From: Anncaliia algerae PRA339
Lineage: Eukaryota > Microsporidia > Tubulinosematidae
Length of the DNA stretch: 24,369 bases
Reading direction: 5' to 3'
Assembly (NCBI GenBank): GCA_000385875.2
Contig: KK365256.1
Span: 1-24,369 of the forward strand
Shown here: positions 9,620-18,730 of the stretch, piece after piece
How positions within the stretch are numbered: position 1 is the stretch's first letter
How the letters are laid out: the number at the start of each line of letters is the position of its first letter
Notes under the pieces: generated by a model
Told to the model about the DNA's origin: nothing
The model's database searches: none
What the model saw: only the letters and a program-made list of their open reading frames with translations
Position numbers and translations under genes: made by a program

Positions 9620-10203
9620 TCATTAAATTGTAAACTGATATAATTTTATATATAATTTCAGAAGTCTATTATGATTACATAATTAAATGTTTTTTCTATA
9701 ATTAAAACAAATATGTTTTAATTAAACCTTAACAATCAAGAATACTTTTCATTTAAAGCAATTATATATTTCTTTTAATAAAGAATAATATAAAATCCTA
9801 TTTTAATTGTATATTTATAATAAAATACAATTTAAAAAAACCTTAAACAAAATAATATTTCTAAAATTTAATATAGGAAACTATTTTTGAGCAAACATTT
9901 AACATTTAATAAATATTTTTTTTAAATCGAGCACTTTAATTAGTATTGACAACCGAGTTCTATTTTTCAGTAAAATTATTTAAAAATTTCTTAATTTTTT
10001 GACCATAAACTAAATCTTAAAATAATTTAAATAATTATTCTTTTAATATTTTAAAATACTTTAAAATACTTTTAGTTTAAAAATAATTTCAAGTTAAAAT
10101 TTTTTTCAATAATTAAGTTTATTTATGCACATTAAATAATGTAATTACATAAATTAACTTTTTTTCCAAACACCCATAAAATCTCTAGGAGATATTTTAT
10201 AAG
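9620..10203. other. spacer between convergent genes
   Basis: Very A/T-rich sequence between the 3' ends of the kinase and Myb genes. I see homopolymer runs and nothing that supports a gene or RNA. Confidence 0.5.
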
Positions 10204-10752
10204 TTATTTCCTTTTAATTTTTGTAAGTTTAAACTTATTACTTCCAAGAAAAGACACATTGTAACTATGTATAGTAATACCTTTATCACATGTGACGGAA
10301 ACAACACATTCTTCTTTGGGACTCTCCTTTCTCTTAGCGATTACTTTGGCTGCATCATGTGGGAACCTTGCATTAACTATTTTACAATCACCAACCTCAC
10401 CAACTAATTCACCATCAAGTGTAACCTCTATCCATTCTTTCGGGGTAGTTTTGTAGTAGCTTGTTTGTTTGGATATCAGTCTATGCTTATCTTTTAAGCT
10501 AAGTGCACTTTTCCCCTCAAGTGTTTGTGAATCTGCTCTTATTTTATTCCAATATCCTGCTCCTATTTTAGCTACAAGCTTAATTAATTCTTCACTTTGT
10601 TCCTTTGTCCACACATCCTTTTTTCTAGAAATATTTTCTTTATTTTTAATTTCTTTGTTGATATTTTCTTTTGATTTTTCTGTAATATTATTTCCTAAAT
10701 TTATACTAACTGCTTCCTTATTAACATTGCTATCTGATTCTAGTTTAGCCAT
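10204..10752 (-). CDS. telobox-type Myb DNA-binding protein
   Basis: A 182-aa protein. The lysine/asparagine-rich N-terminus (1-43) looks disordered. A single Myb repeat spans about 44-96: W48 in DVWTKEQ, a middle helix ELIKLVAKIG, W68 in GYWNKI, then SLKDKHRL at 85-92. The last block matches the telobox signature V-D-L-K-D-K-W-R of telomere-repeat binding proteins (TRF/Taz1/TBP1 type), with His90 in place of the usual Trp. The C-terminal 85 residues (DGELVGEVGDCKIV...) form a basic strand-rich region that I do not recognise. A role in binding telomeric or telomere-like repeats is inferred from the motif. ATG is preceded by CCC at -4 to -6. Other single-Myb transcription factors remain possible. 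Confidence 0.65.
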   Translation of the reverse strand: MAKLESDSNVNKEAVSINLGNNITEKSKENINKEIKNKENISRKKDVWTKEQSEELIKLVAKIGAGYWNKIRADSQTLEGKSALSLKDKHRLISKQTSYYKTTPKEWIEVTLDGELVGEVGDCKIVNARFPHDAAKVIAKRKESPKEECVVSVTCDKGITIHSYNVSFLGSNKFKLTKIKRK

Positions 10753-10973
10753 GGAGGGTTAGTATTTTAATTAAATTAATTTTAAAAATAAAAGCAATAA
10801 AAAATAAATTATTAATTATGTTAAATATTATTCATTTTTTAATTAGCAAAAGAACAATTGCCTAATAATTTTAACGTTTTCTTTGTAGAAAAATTAATGC
10901 TAAAATACAAACGAATGATTTATAAAAAGTTCTAGAATATAATTTAGCACTTATGAACTTGAATATTTTATAC

Positions 10974-11944
10974 TTAAAACATATCTGTGGGAACTATGAA
11001 AATAAAGGAAATCTTTTTACCAAGAAATATTGTTACGTTTCTTTGTGTTGCCTTAACAATAGAGTCGGGACTTCAAAATATTTCTGCATAGGCTAACTTT
11101 ATTAATGGTAACCTAAATGCTTCTCTTTTAATAAAATAATGTAAATAATTATTAAATACTTAATTAGGCAAAAACTTTAGAATATTAAAAAATGCTTGGT
11201 TTTTTTGAAAATACAAGAAAATATCTTGTAAGATATTAATAGTATACTTTGTTAGGAAAGAAAGTATCTTTTGAATTTATTTTACAAGTGGCGAAGCTAT
11301 GTTTAATTTAATTAACAAATATCAATTTTCTTTCCATTCTTAACACATATTTCTGTTGAATAGCCCTAACTCTCAAATACATTGGCAGTACTATCTGTCA
11401 AATTAAATTTATGGAAATAAATATATAAATTAATGAAGTATTTTAGTTATCAGATAGGTTTTAATATTCCTTATTGTAATAGAACATTATAAATATAAAA
11501 TTATATGTTTTTATAAAAGTCCTTTTCTAATTTATCTTTAAACTATAAATTGTTTATTGTAATTAAAATCATACTTCTTTCTAAATAGATTATTTACATA
11601 TTCTTTATTAAGCATAGCTTCTTTTTAATAATCTCGTTTTTACCCCCAATTAAATCAACAAAAAAATCTTTTTTGATCCATTTAGTGGTCAAAAAAATAT
11701 TTTATATGTGTGTTTTAGATTAACTTTTGTTATAAACTAATCATATATTTATTTAAAGCTATTTGGCCAAGTTTCATGACAAGGGTAATGGTATAATGGA
11801 GAAAAAGGAAGGAATAAATAAATCATGGTTAAAAAGGTTCTTTTTAGGGCAGCTGCAGCAATGTAGTTGTATCAGCTTTAACTGAAAGTATATCTTACTT
11901 ATCTCATAATACATTAAAAAATAATATAAATTTGTATGTTTTAT
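10974..11944 (-). pseudogene. decayed Ty3/gypsy-type integrase
   Basis: Three minus-strand blocks lie in the order of a retroelement integrase. Block 1 (11774-11944, 56 codons open) reads IKHTNLYYFL...LIQLHCCSCPKKN then IIPLPLS, like the zinc domain ('iK.T...yi..C..C...K') and its 'PLP' linker. Block 2 (11594-11701) reads WIKKDFFVDLIGGKN, like 'i.vDlIGp', with the first catalytic Asp kept. Block 3 (10974-11159, 62 codons with one TGA at 11073) reads SPDSIVKATQRNVTIFL, like 'sPdSqG.vE..Nrt...L', where the catalytic Glu is now Lys. The second Asp was not located. Blocks are out of frame with each other. I saw no reverse transcriptase or LTRs nearby, so only the integrase part of the element is visible. 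Confidence 0.5.
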
Positions 11945-12384
11945 TTATATAATATTAAATATGTGATACCTCATTCAAGATTGGCATAATTAAATTTGAT
12001 ATTTTAATGTTACACAAGAAATGAAAAAGTTGTGATAGAATAAAACTATTACAACTTTAGCTACAAATTTTAAAGATAAATAAACAATAAAAATACGAAT
12101 GATATTGTAACAATATAAGTATTACATACGCTATATTTGATTTAGATTAATGTTTATAAAAAATCTAAAATTATATGTGAATTATTTTGTAGTTTCTTGT
12201 GAAGTGTTGAAATTTTGTAAATTATTTCTTTCAAGTAAAAAGTCATTTTATGATAAAAAGTCATTTAATAAACTACGAGGAATTATAATTTTAAAGGCCA
12301 CGCTTTTAAATTAAAAGCAAAAAATAAAATATTAAAAATTACAACAATATCCTTTACAATAAAAAAAAACACAAAACTTTAAAA
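11945..12384. terminator. spacer carrying the Pol III T-run of the tRNA gene
   Basis: Downstream of the minus-strand tRNA gene the transcribed strand runs into TTTT (12381-12384) and then T9 (12361-12369), which is suitable for RNA polymerase III termination. The rest, 11945-12360, is AT-rich with a repeated AAAAAGTCATTT (12238 and 12257) and no recognised gene. Confidence 0.55.
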
Positions 12385-12415
12385 TGCGGAGAGTGAGGAT
12401 CGAACTCACGACCTG

Positions 12416-12452
<37 letters not shown>

Positions 12453-12457
12453 ACCGC
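12385..12457 (-). tRNA. tRNA-Phe (GAA)
   Basis: A 73-nt intron-less cloverleaf on the minus strand, including discriminator A73. The acceptor starts GCGGUGA. The D-stem is GCUC/GAGC around AGUUGGGA. The anticodon loop is CUGAAGA with anticodon GAA. The variable loop is AGGUC. The T arm is GUGAG-UUCGAUC-CUCAC. Box A and box B are intact, and U-runs follow. Two stem positions do not pair: U5 with U68 in the acceptor and U27 with C43 in the anticodon stem. D, T and most other pairs are perfect, so it is probably functional, though lightly degraded. CCA is not encoded. Confidence 0.95.
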
Positions 12458-12547
12458 TTATTTTTAATAATTTGTCTGTTGTTAAAATATAGTTATTTAT
12501 TTAGCATAGTAAAATTTTATTTAATACGATTACTTAATATATATTTA

Positions 12548-13186
12548 TTAATCTAAGAAAAGCTTCTTATATAAAAATGTCTCTAGAACTCTTGAGAAAA
12601 CTGAAACATATGCAACAGAAGCGAATGGGGATAATATTATTATATGATAAAATTTAGCTAACTCATTCATTGTCATAAATGCTTCATCTTCTGAAAAGGC
12701 AGATTTAAACTTATACTGATATAGGAATATTGTTATGATCATAATTACTGCTGACATGTATCTTAGTCCAACTGAATCATAGGCAATCAAAGATGAAAAT
12801 GTCATAAATACAAATAGGTATATTCCAAGTAATGATATCATATAAAACCATGTCCTATAAGATTCTTGGGGTTTTTTCATAACTAGTTTTGCTGTGGCAG
12901 CAATAGCAAAGTGAATTAAATTTAGTCCAATTAAATAGATAAATTGTACAATTAAATACTTGTAATCAAAGATAAACTTTATGTCTCTTTTTAGTAGAAA
13001 TGATAGAAGTATTTTAAAAGTAAGATATAATGAAATTGTACAGATGTTTACAAATATCCCTAAGAGAAGAGAAATATTCTTTTCCGTTCTTCTATGAAAA
13101 TATGATGAATCTCTAAATGTTTTAATATCTTCAAAGAATATCTTTAAAGATTCTGCAAGTTTTGATTTACTTTGTTCCCTCACCAT
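12548..13186 (-). CDS. five-helix membrane protein, unknown
   Basis: A 212-aa protein with a polar, charged N-terminal segment (1-36) and five likely membrane helices at about 38-64, 75-97, 113-135, 142-158 and 180-200. A charged loop (SAFSEDEAF) sits before the last helix. I do not recognise the family and see no catalytic motif or retention signal. ATG is preceded by CCC at -6 to -8, which supports this start. The gene lies 90 bp upstream of the tRNA-Phe gene on the same strand, which I take to be coincidence. Confidence 0.8.
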   Translation of the reverse strand: MVREQSKSKLAESLKIFFEDIKTFRDSSYFHRRTEKNISLLLGIFVNICTISLYLTFKILLSFLLKRDIKFIFDYKYLIVQFIYLIGLNLIHFAIAATAKLVMKKPQESYRTWFYMISLLGIYLFVFMTFSSLIAYDSVGLRYMSAVIMIITIFLYQYKFKSAFSEDEAFMTMNELAKFYHIIILSPFASVAYVSVFSRVLETFLYKKLFLD

Positions 13187-13612
13187 ATAAAGGGTGAGTT
13201 TTTACATATCTACCAATAGAAATATTTTTTTAAAAAAATCCAAATTTATTTAATATAATAAATATTTTAAAATTATTTAAAAAATATAAAAAATTTTTTA
13301 TTATTTTTGACAAGTTTATTAAAATATTTAATCTTTTTTTTGCATTACTTTGATAAAAATAGTTCCCAATCAACATTTTTTTTTGATTTAAGTAAATTAA
13401 TTAATAAATACAAAGTTAAATTACAGGATAGAATTATCGGATTGATTCAAAATTTTTATTGAATTGATCTTTATAAATATAATTATATGCACTATATTTT
13501 ATTTATTCAGTGTAACTTGCTTCATTTTAAAATTTTAGATTATAGATCAAAACAAGAAATCCTCAATAATCTTTTATCATTAATGCTTATTCTAATTATA
13601 TTGTTAATATTA
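13187..13612. promoter_or_regulatory. upstream spacer of membrane-protein gene
   Basis: The only signal I can support is the CCC (GGG on the plus strand, 13192-13194) just upstream of the membrane-protein start. The remainder is A/T homopolymer-rich and featureless. Confidence 0.35.
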
Positions 13613-14215
13613 TTAAAATAAAAAGAATCTATATAAATGGATATTAATAGCAAAGTAAAGGTATTTTTTTAGAATCACAAAATATTTCAAACTTTTAGCA
13701 ATATTAACACAGTATGTAATAAAAGTATTGCAAACATATCTAAGTGTGCAGTCTGAAGAACTCTCAAAAAAGAACTTTAACAATAAAATATTTTATTTTT
13801 AAAAATTTTATTATTAATTATAGAATTTTAACATTTGTCATTGCTCTTAAGAATAATTTTTATATAAAATAAAGATCCTTTTTTTTTGAGGGGGACCATT
13901 AAAAAGAAATGGCATAATGAATGATAAATAAATAATCAAAAAAATTTTTTAATTATAATGTTTACATATTTGTATTTATGGAATAAAAATAGGCAGATAC
14001 TTTGGCGATGCATGGAAAGATCAAGCACAAGTTAAAAAATGATATTTTTTTATAATACCAAAATATATTTTTGGATAAACTTATTTATCATGGGATATTA
14101 CAAGGGAGAGACAAGTTACAGCCTAACAAATTGTTTTGTTATATGCAAAAGCAATTTTAAAATGTTCAATATTTGGTAAATTTAATTTAATAACAAGGCT
14201 TTTTAATATTCGTAT
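13613..14215 (-). pseudogene. decayed Merlin/IS1016-type transposase
   Basis: Minus strand, N to C. The frame entering at 14215 reads IRILKSLVIKLNLPNI then FKIAFAYN, matching the Merlin block 'SIR.gS.....LpL..i...iY.w'. Further on come AVTCLSLVISHDK and IIKKYHFLTC, resembling the following helices. Near 13900 another frame reads NGPPQKKRIFI (expected iGGpgk.VeiDE). The block at 13613-13792 is open for 59 codons and reads FFFESSDCTLRY (expected 'i.SDcW.aY', second catalytic Asp) followed at correct spacing by YCVNIAKSLKYFV (expected VNHS...FV). The length (about 600 bp) and order fit a worn Merlin gene with stops and shifts. It is one of the two clearest relics here. Confidence 0.6.
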
Positions 14216-15143
14216 CTATAAATTTTATTCAAAAGAGCAACATGATGATGAAATTTAACAGTAAAAAGTCTCTACGGCAGGGTATCATATAAAAATGCAT
14301 TATAAAATTTTGAGATGTATAACAAAATCAATGAGACATATGCAATCGTAAATAATGAATAAAAGGATATTTAGATAAGCTCTTAATTTTTTTATAGGTT
14401 TATTTGATTCAATATTATAGTTAAAGGCATAAATAATGCTCAACTTTATCTAAAAATAGTTACTCATAGGATTCTAAGAAAATGTAAATTTATCAAATTA
14501 AAGACACAAAAAAACATTTAAAGATTTGTTAATATTTTAAAATAAGCAGTTAAATATATAAAAGATAGAATAATTAGTAACAGTACCAACTTTATTGAGA
14601 AGTTTGCTTAAATTAATAATTGTAAAGTTTAACAAAATCTTTCTGTAAATAATTGAATTGAAAATGGCATTTTACATTATTTAATAATTTTGGGGAAAGG
14701 TTTTACACATGATACAAACTTTTTATATTAATTTTAATATACATACAAAAAATATAGTATTTATATTTTTAATATGAAAGTTCAGTTTTATATTGTATAA
14801 TGTTGTAATAGAACTGAAAGTTATATTTTATTGGAGAAAATATTATACAAAAAGAAATGTTAAATGAATCTCACATGAATCAAAAAATGGTCCAATAAAA
14901 ATAAATTTATTAAAATAATTTTTTTACTAGAATTTTTTTAGACTACATTTATTAAGAATACATGTTAAATTTTTTATTGATAAAAGAGCATGAATTTAAA
15001 TATTTTTGCCAGCAAGTGACTCATAATGGGAAATGTTTTAATTTCTGATAATCTTTGTATAAAAATCGAAATCTAAAGTAAATTAACAGGTGAATCATGA
15101 AATCCCACAAGAATTTTTTATTTAAAATACATTTTATTAAAAA
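14216..15143. other. spacer with one inverted repeat
   Basis: No gene is recognised. At 14781-14791 and 14808-14818 an 11-bp inverted repeat (TTCAGTTTTAT against ATAGAACTGAA, one G-U) could form a hairpin with a 16-nt loop. Its meaning is unknown. The sequence just above 14215 (a minus-strand CC pair) may extend the Merlin relic. Confidence 0.35.
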
Positions 15144-15692
15144 TTACAGCTCTGGAAATAAAAATCCTTCAATTTCCTTCCCATCCTTAATAAAATTAAT
15201 CAAATCATTAACAAAAAAGGCTCCTAACATACATTCCTTGATAACAGTCAATTCATCTATATTCCTATTGCAAACTGAATGTGATATAAGTGTATTATGG
15301 TATGAAAAACATGCAGAACATAAAAAGAATTTGTTGTTTCCTATGATATTAACTAAAGTATCAACTAAAACAAAAATATATGAATCGAATCTCTCTTCAT
15401 AAACATCTTCTTTACTAATCATTGTTAATTTAACATTCTTATTTAATTCATTGTATGGATTAGGACACAATTCATTAAATGATGATAGAATCTCTTCATC
15501 ACAATATACATTATTAAATCCTAGCAATAGAATATTCTTAAGTATTTCTCCCCCAATAAGAGAATGTTTTTTTGTTTTGTTTGTTTGTACTATTACTAAA
15601 GGAGTTTCTTGAATCTTCTTCTGTGTTTCTATTCCAAATAATCTTATTTGTCTGTCATATTTTTCTAAATCTGTATTTAATATTTCTGACAT
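15144..15692 (-). CDS. AOS1: short Aos1/SAE1-like SUMO E1 subunit
   Basis: A 182-aa protein with an E1-like start and end but a much reduced middle. KYDRQIRLFGIETQKKI (11-27) is the hallmark N-terminus of Aos1/Ula1/Uba1-type E1 halves, whose Arg reaches the ATP site of the partner subunit. SLIGGEILKNILLLGFNNVYCDE (44-66) is the Rossmann region. LGAFFVNDLINFI (156-168) followed by FLFPEL matches the C-terminal 'GG.laQEvi..i......nnf.f' of Aos1. Typical Aos1 is about 350 aa. No catalytic Cys domain is expected, since that lies in Uba2. Its job would be to form the SUMO-activating heterodimer. The NEDD8 E1 subunit Ula1 is an alternative. CCC abuts the ATG directly. Confidence 0.65.
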   Translation of the reverse strand: MSEILNTDLEKYDRQIRLFGIETQKKIQETPLVIVQTNKTKKHSLIGGEILKNILLLGFNNVYCDEEILSSFNELCPNPYNELNKNVKLTMISKEDVYEERFDSYIFVLVDTLVNIIGNNKFFLCSACFSYHNTLISHSVCNRNIDELTVIKECMLGAFFVNDLINFIKDGKEIEGFLFPEL

Positions 15693-15828
15693 GGGTATTT
15701 AATATTTTTTATTAAATAATTTTAATTTATAACAAAACAATTAACTCAATATATTTAAACAATTAAAAGAATCTTAATTTATGCTAAATAAATATCATTT
15801 AATTAATATTTTCTATCTGATAATGTTT

Positions 15829-16335
15829 TTAATTTTTATGAAAATCACTGTTAAACCATTCTAAAGGAGGTTTTATAAAGGATGCATAATTCATAAAATA
15901 TTTAGCATAAATAATTAATATTTTTTCTCCCTCAACAGGTGATTTATGATATGAACTAAACTTAGCAAAGTATTTCTCCCCCTCTGCAATTAAAAGTTCA
16001 ATTGTCATTTGATCTTTAAATAAAAGGTATCCATTAAATTTAAACTCATTTTTAAATGTTAGATTCATGTTATTAATCTCAGATAGAAATTCTTTCATAT
16101 TTATAACCTTGTATCTCATGTGCCCACAACAAATTGATTGTCTATTTTTATTATAATCATATGATGATTTGTAAATTAAGTCTTCTTTCTCAGGTATAAT
16201 TATTAATTTAAAGTTTTGACCAATATATATTTTTTCAGAGTAATTGACTCTTTGTTTAGTCCAACCATTCTTTTCTAAAAAAGATACAAATGGATCTAAA
16301 TTATCTATTATTGAATATAATGTACACTCATACAT
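15829..16335 (-). CDS. MED18: Mediator subunit 18-like protein
   Basis: A 168-aa protein. The N-terminus YECTLYSIIDNLDPFVSFLE (2-21) resembles the Med18/Srb5 opening ('e.sLyG.i.d.....ll..L'). The stretch from HMRYKVINMKEFLSEI (72-87) to FKFNGYLLFKDQMTIELLI (98-116) matches the C-terminal Med18 pattern 'vr..v.....l..FL...G....hEfv..G..F..g...i.v..i'. Med18 belongs to the Mediator head, which links activators to RNA polymerase II in the nucleus. Typical Med18 is 200-300 aa, so this copy is compact. It sits 85 bp from VMA2 and 136 bp from the Aos1-like gene, all on one strand, each with its own start signal. The start has CC at -5/-6. The identification is by eye. Confidence 0.55.
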   Translation of the reverse strand: MYECTLYSIIDNLDPFVSFLEKNGWTKQRVNYSEKIYIGQNFKLIIIPEKEDLIYKSSYDYNKNRQSICCGHMRYKVINMKEFLSEINNMNLTFKNEFKFNGYLLFKDQMTIELLIAEGEKYFAKFSSYHKSPVEGEKILIIYAKYFMNYASFIKPPLEWFNSDFHKN

Positions 16336-16420
16336 CTAAGGATTATAAATAATTAATAAATAAATAAATTATTTTAGAATTTAATGAAATAAAAATTAAA
16401 AGTTCAACCAATCACATGAT

Positions 16421-17869
16421 TTAATCATCATTTTCTTCTTCTCCATTTAAAGAGTGGTATTGTTTCAGAATATTGGAAGGAATTCTATTTAGTAGATTGG
16501 CAGGAAATATTCTTAATAAATCCCAGGCCAAATCCAAGCTTTCTTCAATAGATCTGCTTTCATAATGACCCTGATTAAGGAACCTTGTTTCAAATTGTTC
16601 AAGAAATTCTATGCTGAGCCTTTCTTCTTCATTCAAGCTTTCTTCACCAACAACTGTTTTCATGGATAATGCATCTTTACCAATGGCATATTTTGCATAA
16701 AGTTGATTTGAAACATCAGAATGGTCCTTTCTTGTAAATCCTTTGCCTATAGCACTCTTCATTAATCTAGAAAGTGAAGGAAGTACATTAATTGGGGGAT
16801 AAATTTGTCTATTATGAATGGTTCTGTCAACATAAATCTGTCCCTCTGTTATGTACCCAGTTAAGTCAGGAATAGGATGTGTAATATCGTCATTGGGCAT
16901 AGTTAAAATTGGAATTTGTGTAATTGATCCATTAATTCCAGAAATTCTTCCCGCTCTTTCATAGATAGTTGACAAATCAGTATACATGTATCCTGGATAT
17001 CCTCTTCTACCAGGTACCTCCTCTCTTGCAGCGCTTACTTCTCTTAAAGCGTCAGCATAGGAAGACATATCTGTCATGATTACTAAAACATGTCTTTCGG
17101 TTTCATATGCTAAGTATTCAGCTGTAGTAAGAGCTATTCTGGGTGTAATTATTCTCTCAATGGTTGGATCATTAGCTAAATTTAAAAATAATGTTGTGTT
17201 CTGAGAAGTGCCCGCCTGTTCAAATGAATCTTTAAAAAATTTTGCTGTCTCCATGTTAACGCCCATGGCAGCAAATATTATAGCAAAATTTTCATCGGAA
17301 GAATCTAAAACAGCCTTTCTTTTCACCAAACCAGCTTGACGACATATTTGCGCGGCTATTTCATTGTGGGGTAAACCAGAGGCCGAAAAAATGGGGATCT
17401 TTTGTCCCCTAGCAATAGAATTCATCACATCAATAGAGGAAATGCCTGTCTGTATCATTTCTTCGGGATATGTTCTGCTCTGAGGATTGATAGGTTGTCC
17501 TTGAATATCTAAATAATCACTGGCAATAACATTAGGTCCATTATCAATTACTCTTCCACTTCCGTCAAAAATTCTTCCTAAAACATCTTCAGAAACAGGT
17601 ATTTTTAAAATATCACCGGTAAATGTAACTGAAGTATTTGTAACATCAATACCTGAAGTTCCTTCAAAAACTTGTATGACACCCCTCTTCCCAGCAACTT
17701 CTAATACTTGTCCTTGTCTTATTGTTGAGTCTGATAATCTTATGTTAACTATTTCCCCGTATTTTAATTTTGGAATATTGTCTAAAATTACTAATGGTCC
17801 ATTGACCCCTGTTATTTTCTTATATGTGGTTATTGGTCCCAAAGGTTCTTTTAACATTTCAGTAAACAT
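16421..17869 (-). CDS. VMA2: V-type H+-ATPase subunit B
   Basis: A 482-aa protein, close to the usual 490-500. It is the non-catalytic nucleotide-binding subunit of the V1 head of the vacuolar proton pump. An N-terminal beta-barrel (about 18-95) is followed by the nucleotide-binding domain: [20 protein letters not shown] at 160-179, the B-subunit form that replaces the Walker A loop. [20 protein letters not shown] (265-284), [20 protein letters not shown] and the ATPase alpha/beta signature PSLSRLMKS (364-372) follow. The C-terminus is short and acidic (EEENDD). It would assemble with subunit A in the A3B3 ring and acidify internal compartments. The start is well supported: CCC at 17874-17876 lies 4 nt upstream of ATG. 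It is the best-conserved gene in the window. Confidence 0.98.
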   Translation of the reverse strand: MFTEMLKEPLGPITTYKKITGVNGPLVILDNIPKLKYGEIVNIRLSDSTIRQGQVLEVAGKRGVIQVFEGTSGIDVTNTSVTFTGDILKIPVSEDVLGRIFDGSGRVIDNGPNVIASDYLDIQGQPINPQSRTYPEEMIQTGISSIDVMNSIARGQKIPIFSASGLPHNEIAAQICRQAGLVKRKAVLDSSDENFAIIFAAMGVNMETAKFFKDSFEQAGTSQNTTLFLNLANDPTIERIITPRIALTTAEYLAYETERHVLVIMTDMSSYADALREVSAAREEVPGRRGYPGYMYTDLSTIYERAGRISGINGSITQIPILTMPNDDITHPIPDLTGYITEGQIYVDRTIHNRQIYPPINVLPSLSRLMKSAIGKGFTRKDHSDVSNQLYAKYAIGKDALSMKTVVGEESLNEEERLSIEFLEQFETRFLNQGHYESRSIEESLDLAWDLLRIFPANLLNRIPSNILKQYHSLNGEEENDD

Positions 17870-18239
17870 TAATGGGTGTTGTTAAATGTGGAATAAATAT
17901 TTTAAGAATATTCTATTAATTAAGAAGATAAATTGATCAATAATAAAATAAAAAACAATTTTGTTAGAAATTATTATTTTTAAATTTAATTAATATAAAT
18001 AATTAAAGATTAAGAATAATTTGTAAATAGGTTTAAAATTATATAATTTTATATATTTCATTGCTAATTAAATGTATTGCCTAATTCTTTATCACTTAAA
18101 TATTGTTTAATTTGAAAAAAGTAAATATAATTGAATTTAATTTTTAAAAATAAGAATTTTTTTAGAATATATTTCAGAATTACTTTAGGAAAAATTTAAA
18201 ATTTTAATGACTATCATAAATTTTGTATAGACAACTTGA
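17870..18239. promoter_or_regulatory. upstream spacer of VMA2
   Basis: Contains the VMA2 start signal, CCC on the minus strand at 17874-17876. Beyond that it is low-complexity A/T sequence with no recognised element. Confidence 0.4.
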
Positions 18240-18491
18240 TGTTTGATCGTTATGGAGGCAGGCTTTAAAGTCTTTGACAAAAACATATCATCAAATCTAA
18301 TAATTAAATACAGTGGGGAAAACAAGAATCAGGTTATAGAAGTAGGCTTAAAAAAATTAAAAAAAAGGAATTTGGGAACATATTTTTTTTCACGATAATT
18401 GTTATGCCGGATGAACGTATATTTATATTTAACACATTATAAATGGAAAAATACTTTTGATGTAAAAATTTTGAATAAATTCTTAGTTTAA
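18240..18491 (+). pseudogene. possible MULE-type transposase fragment
   Basis: One plus-strand frame runs 84 codons with a single internal TAA (18396). It starts VMEAGFKVFDKN, then SSNLIIKY, then QVIEVGLKKLKKRNLGTYFF. MULE transposases have 'mDGTFK.vP..f.qLy.i' followed by 'v.Pv.yaLl..K....Y', with the first catalytic Asp in the opening motif, which would be Glu here. Order and spacing fit, but there is only one block and no downstream support. Alternatives are an unknown small gene (48 aa from 18252) or chance. No CCC/GGG start signal precedes the ATG, which argues against a live gene. Confidence 0.25.
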
Positions 18492-18730
18492 ACCTAAACT
18501 TATGTGCAATTTAACTTCTTTTTTTATAAATATATAAGATTCAATCATAATAGTAAGCAATGAGAGGTTATTTCTTTAACCATGAATTATTTGCAGGCAT
18601 AGGATATTCATTTTCATTCATTCTATTTTTTTAATATTTCTATTTTATTTTCCCCTATTTTCATAAATGAGAAGTACCCAATTATAAATCGTTAGCAATT
18701 TATTATGAAATGCTTGAACAAAACCATTTT

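Noticed and set aside
10996-11091. 31-codon plus-strand ORF with a signal-peptide-like sequence and GGG 5-7 nt before the ATG
   Set aside because: It lies exactly antisense to the Glu-region block of the integrase relic, whose motif evidence is stronger.
13659-13802. 47-codon plus-strand open frame
   Set aside because: It is the shadow of the minus-strand Merlin block carrying the SDC and VN boxes.
14039-14179. 46-codon plus-strand ORF ending in FNIW
   Set aside because: Antisense to the Merlin N-terminal block; no start signal or family.
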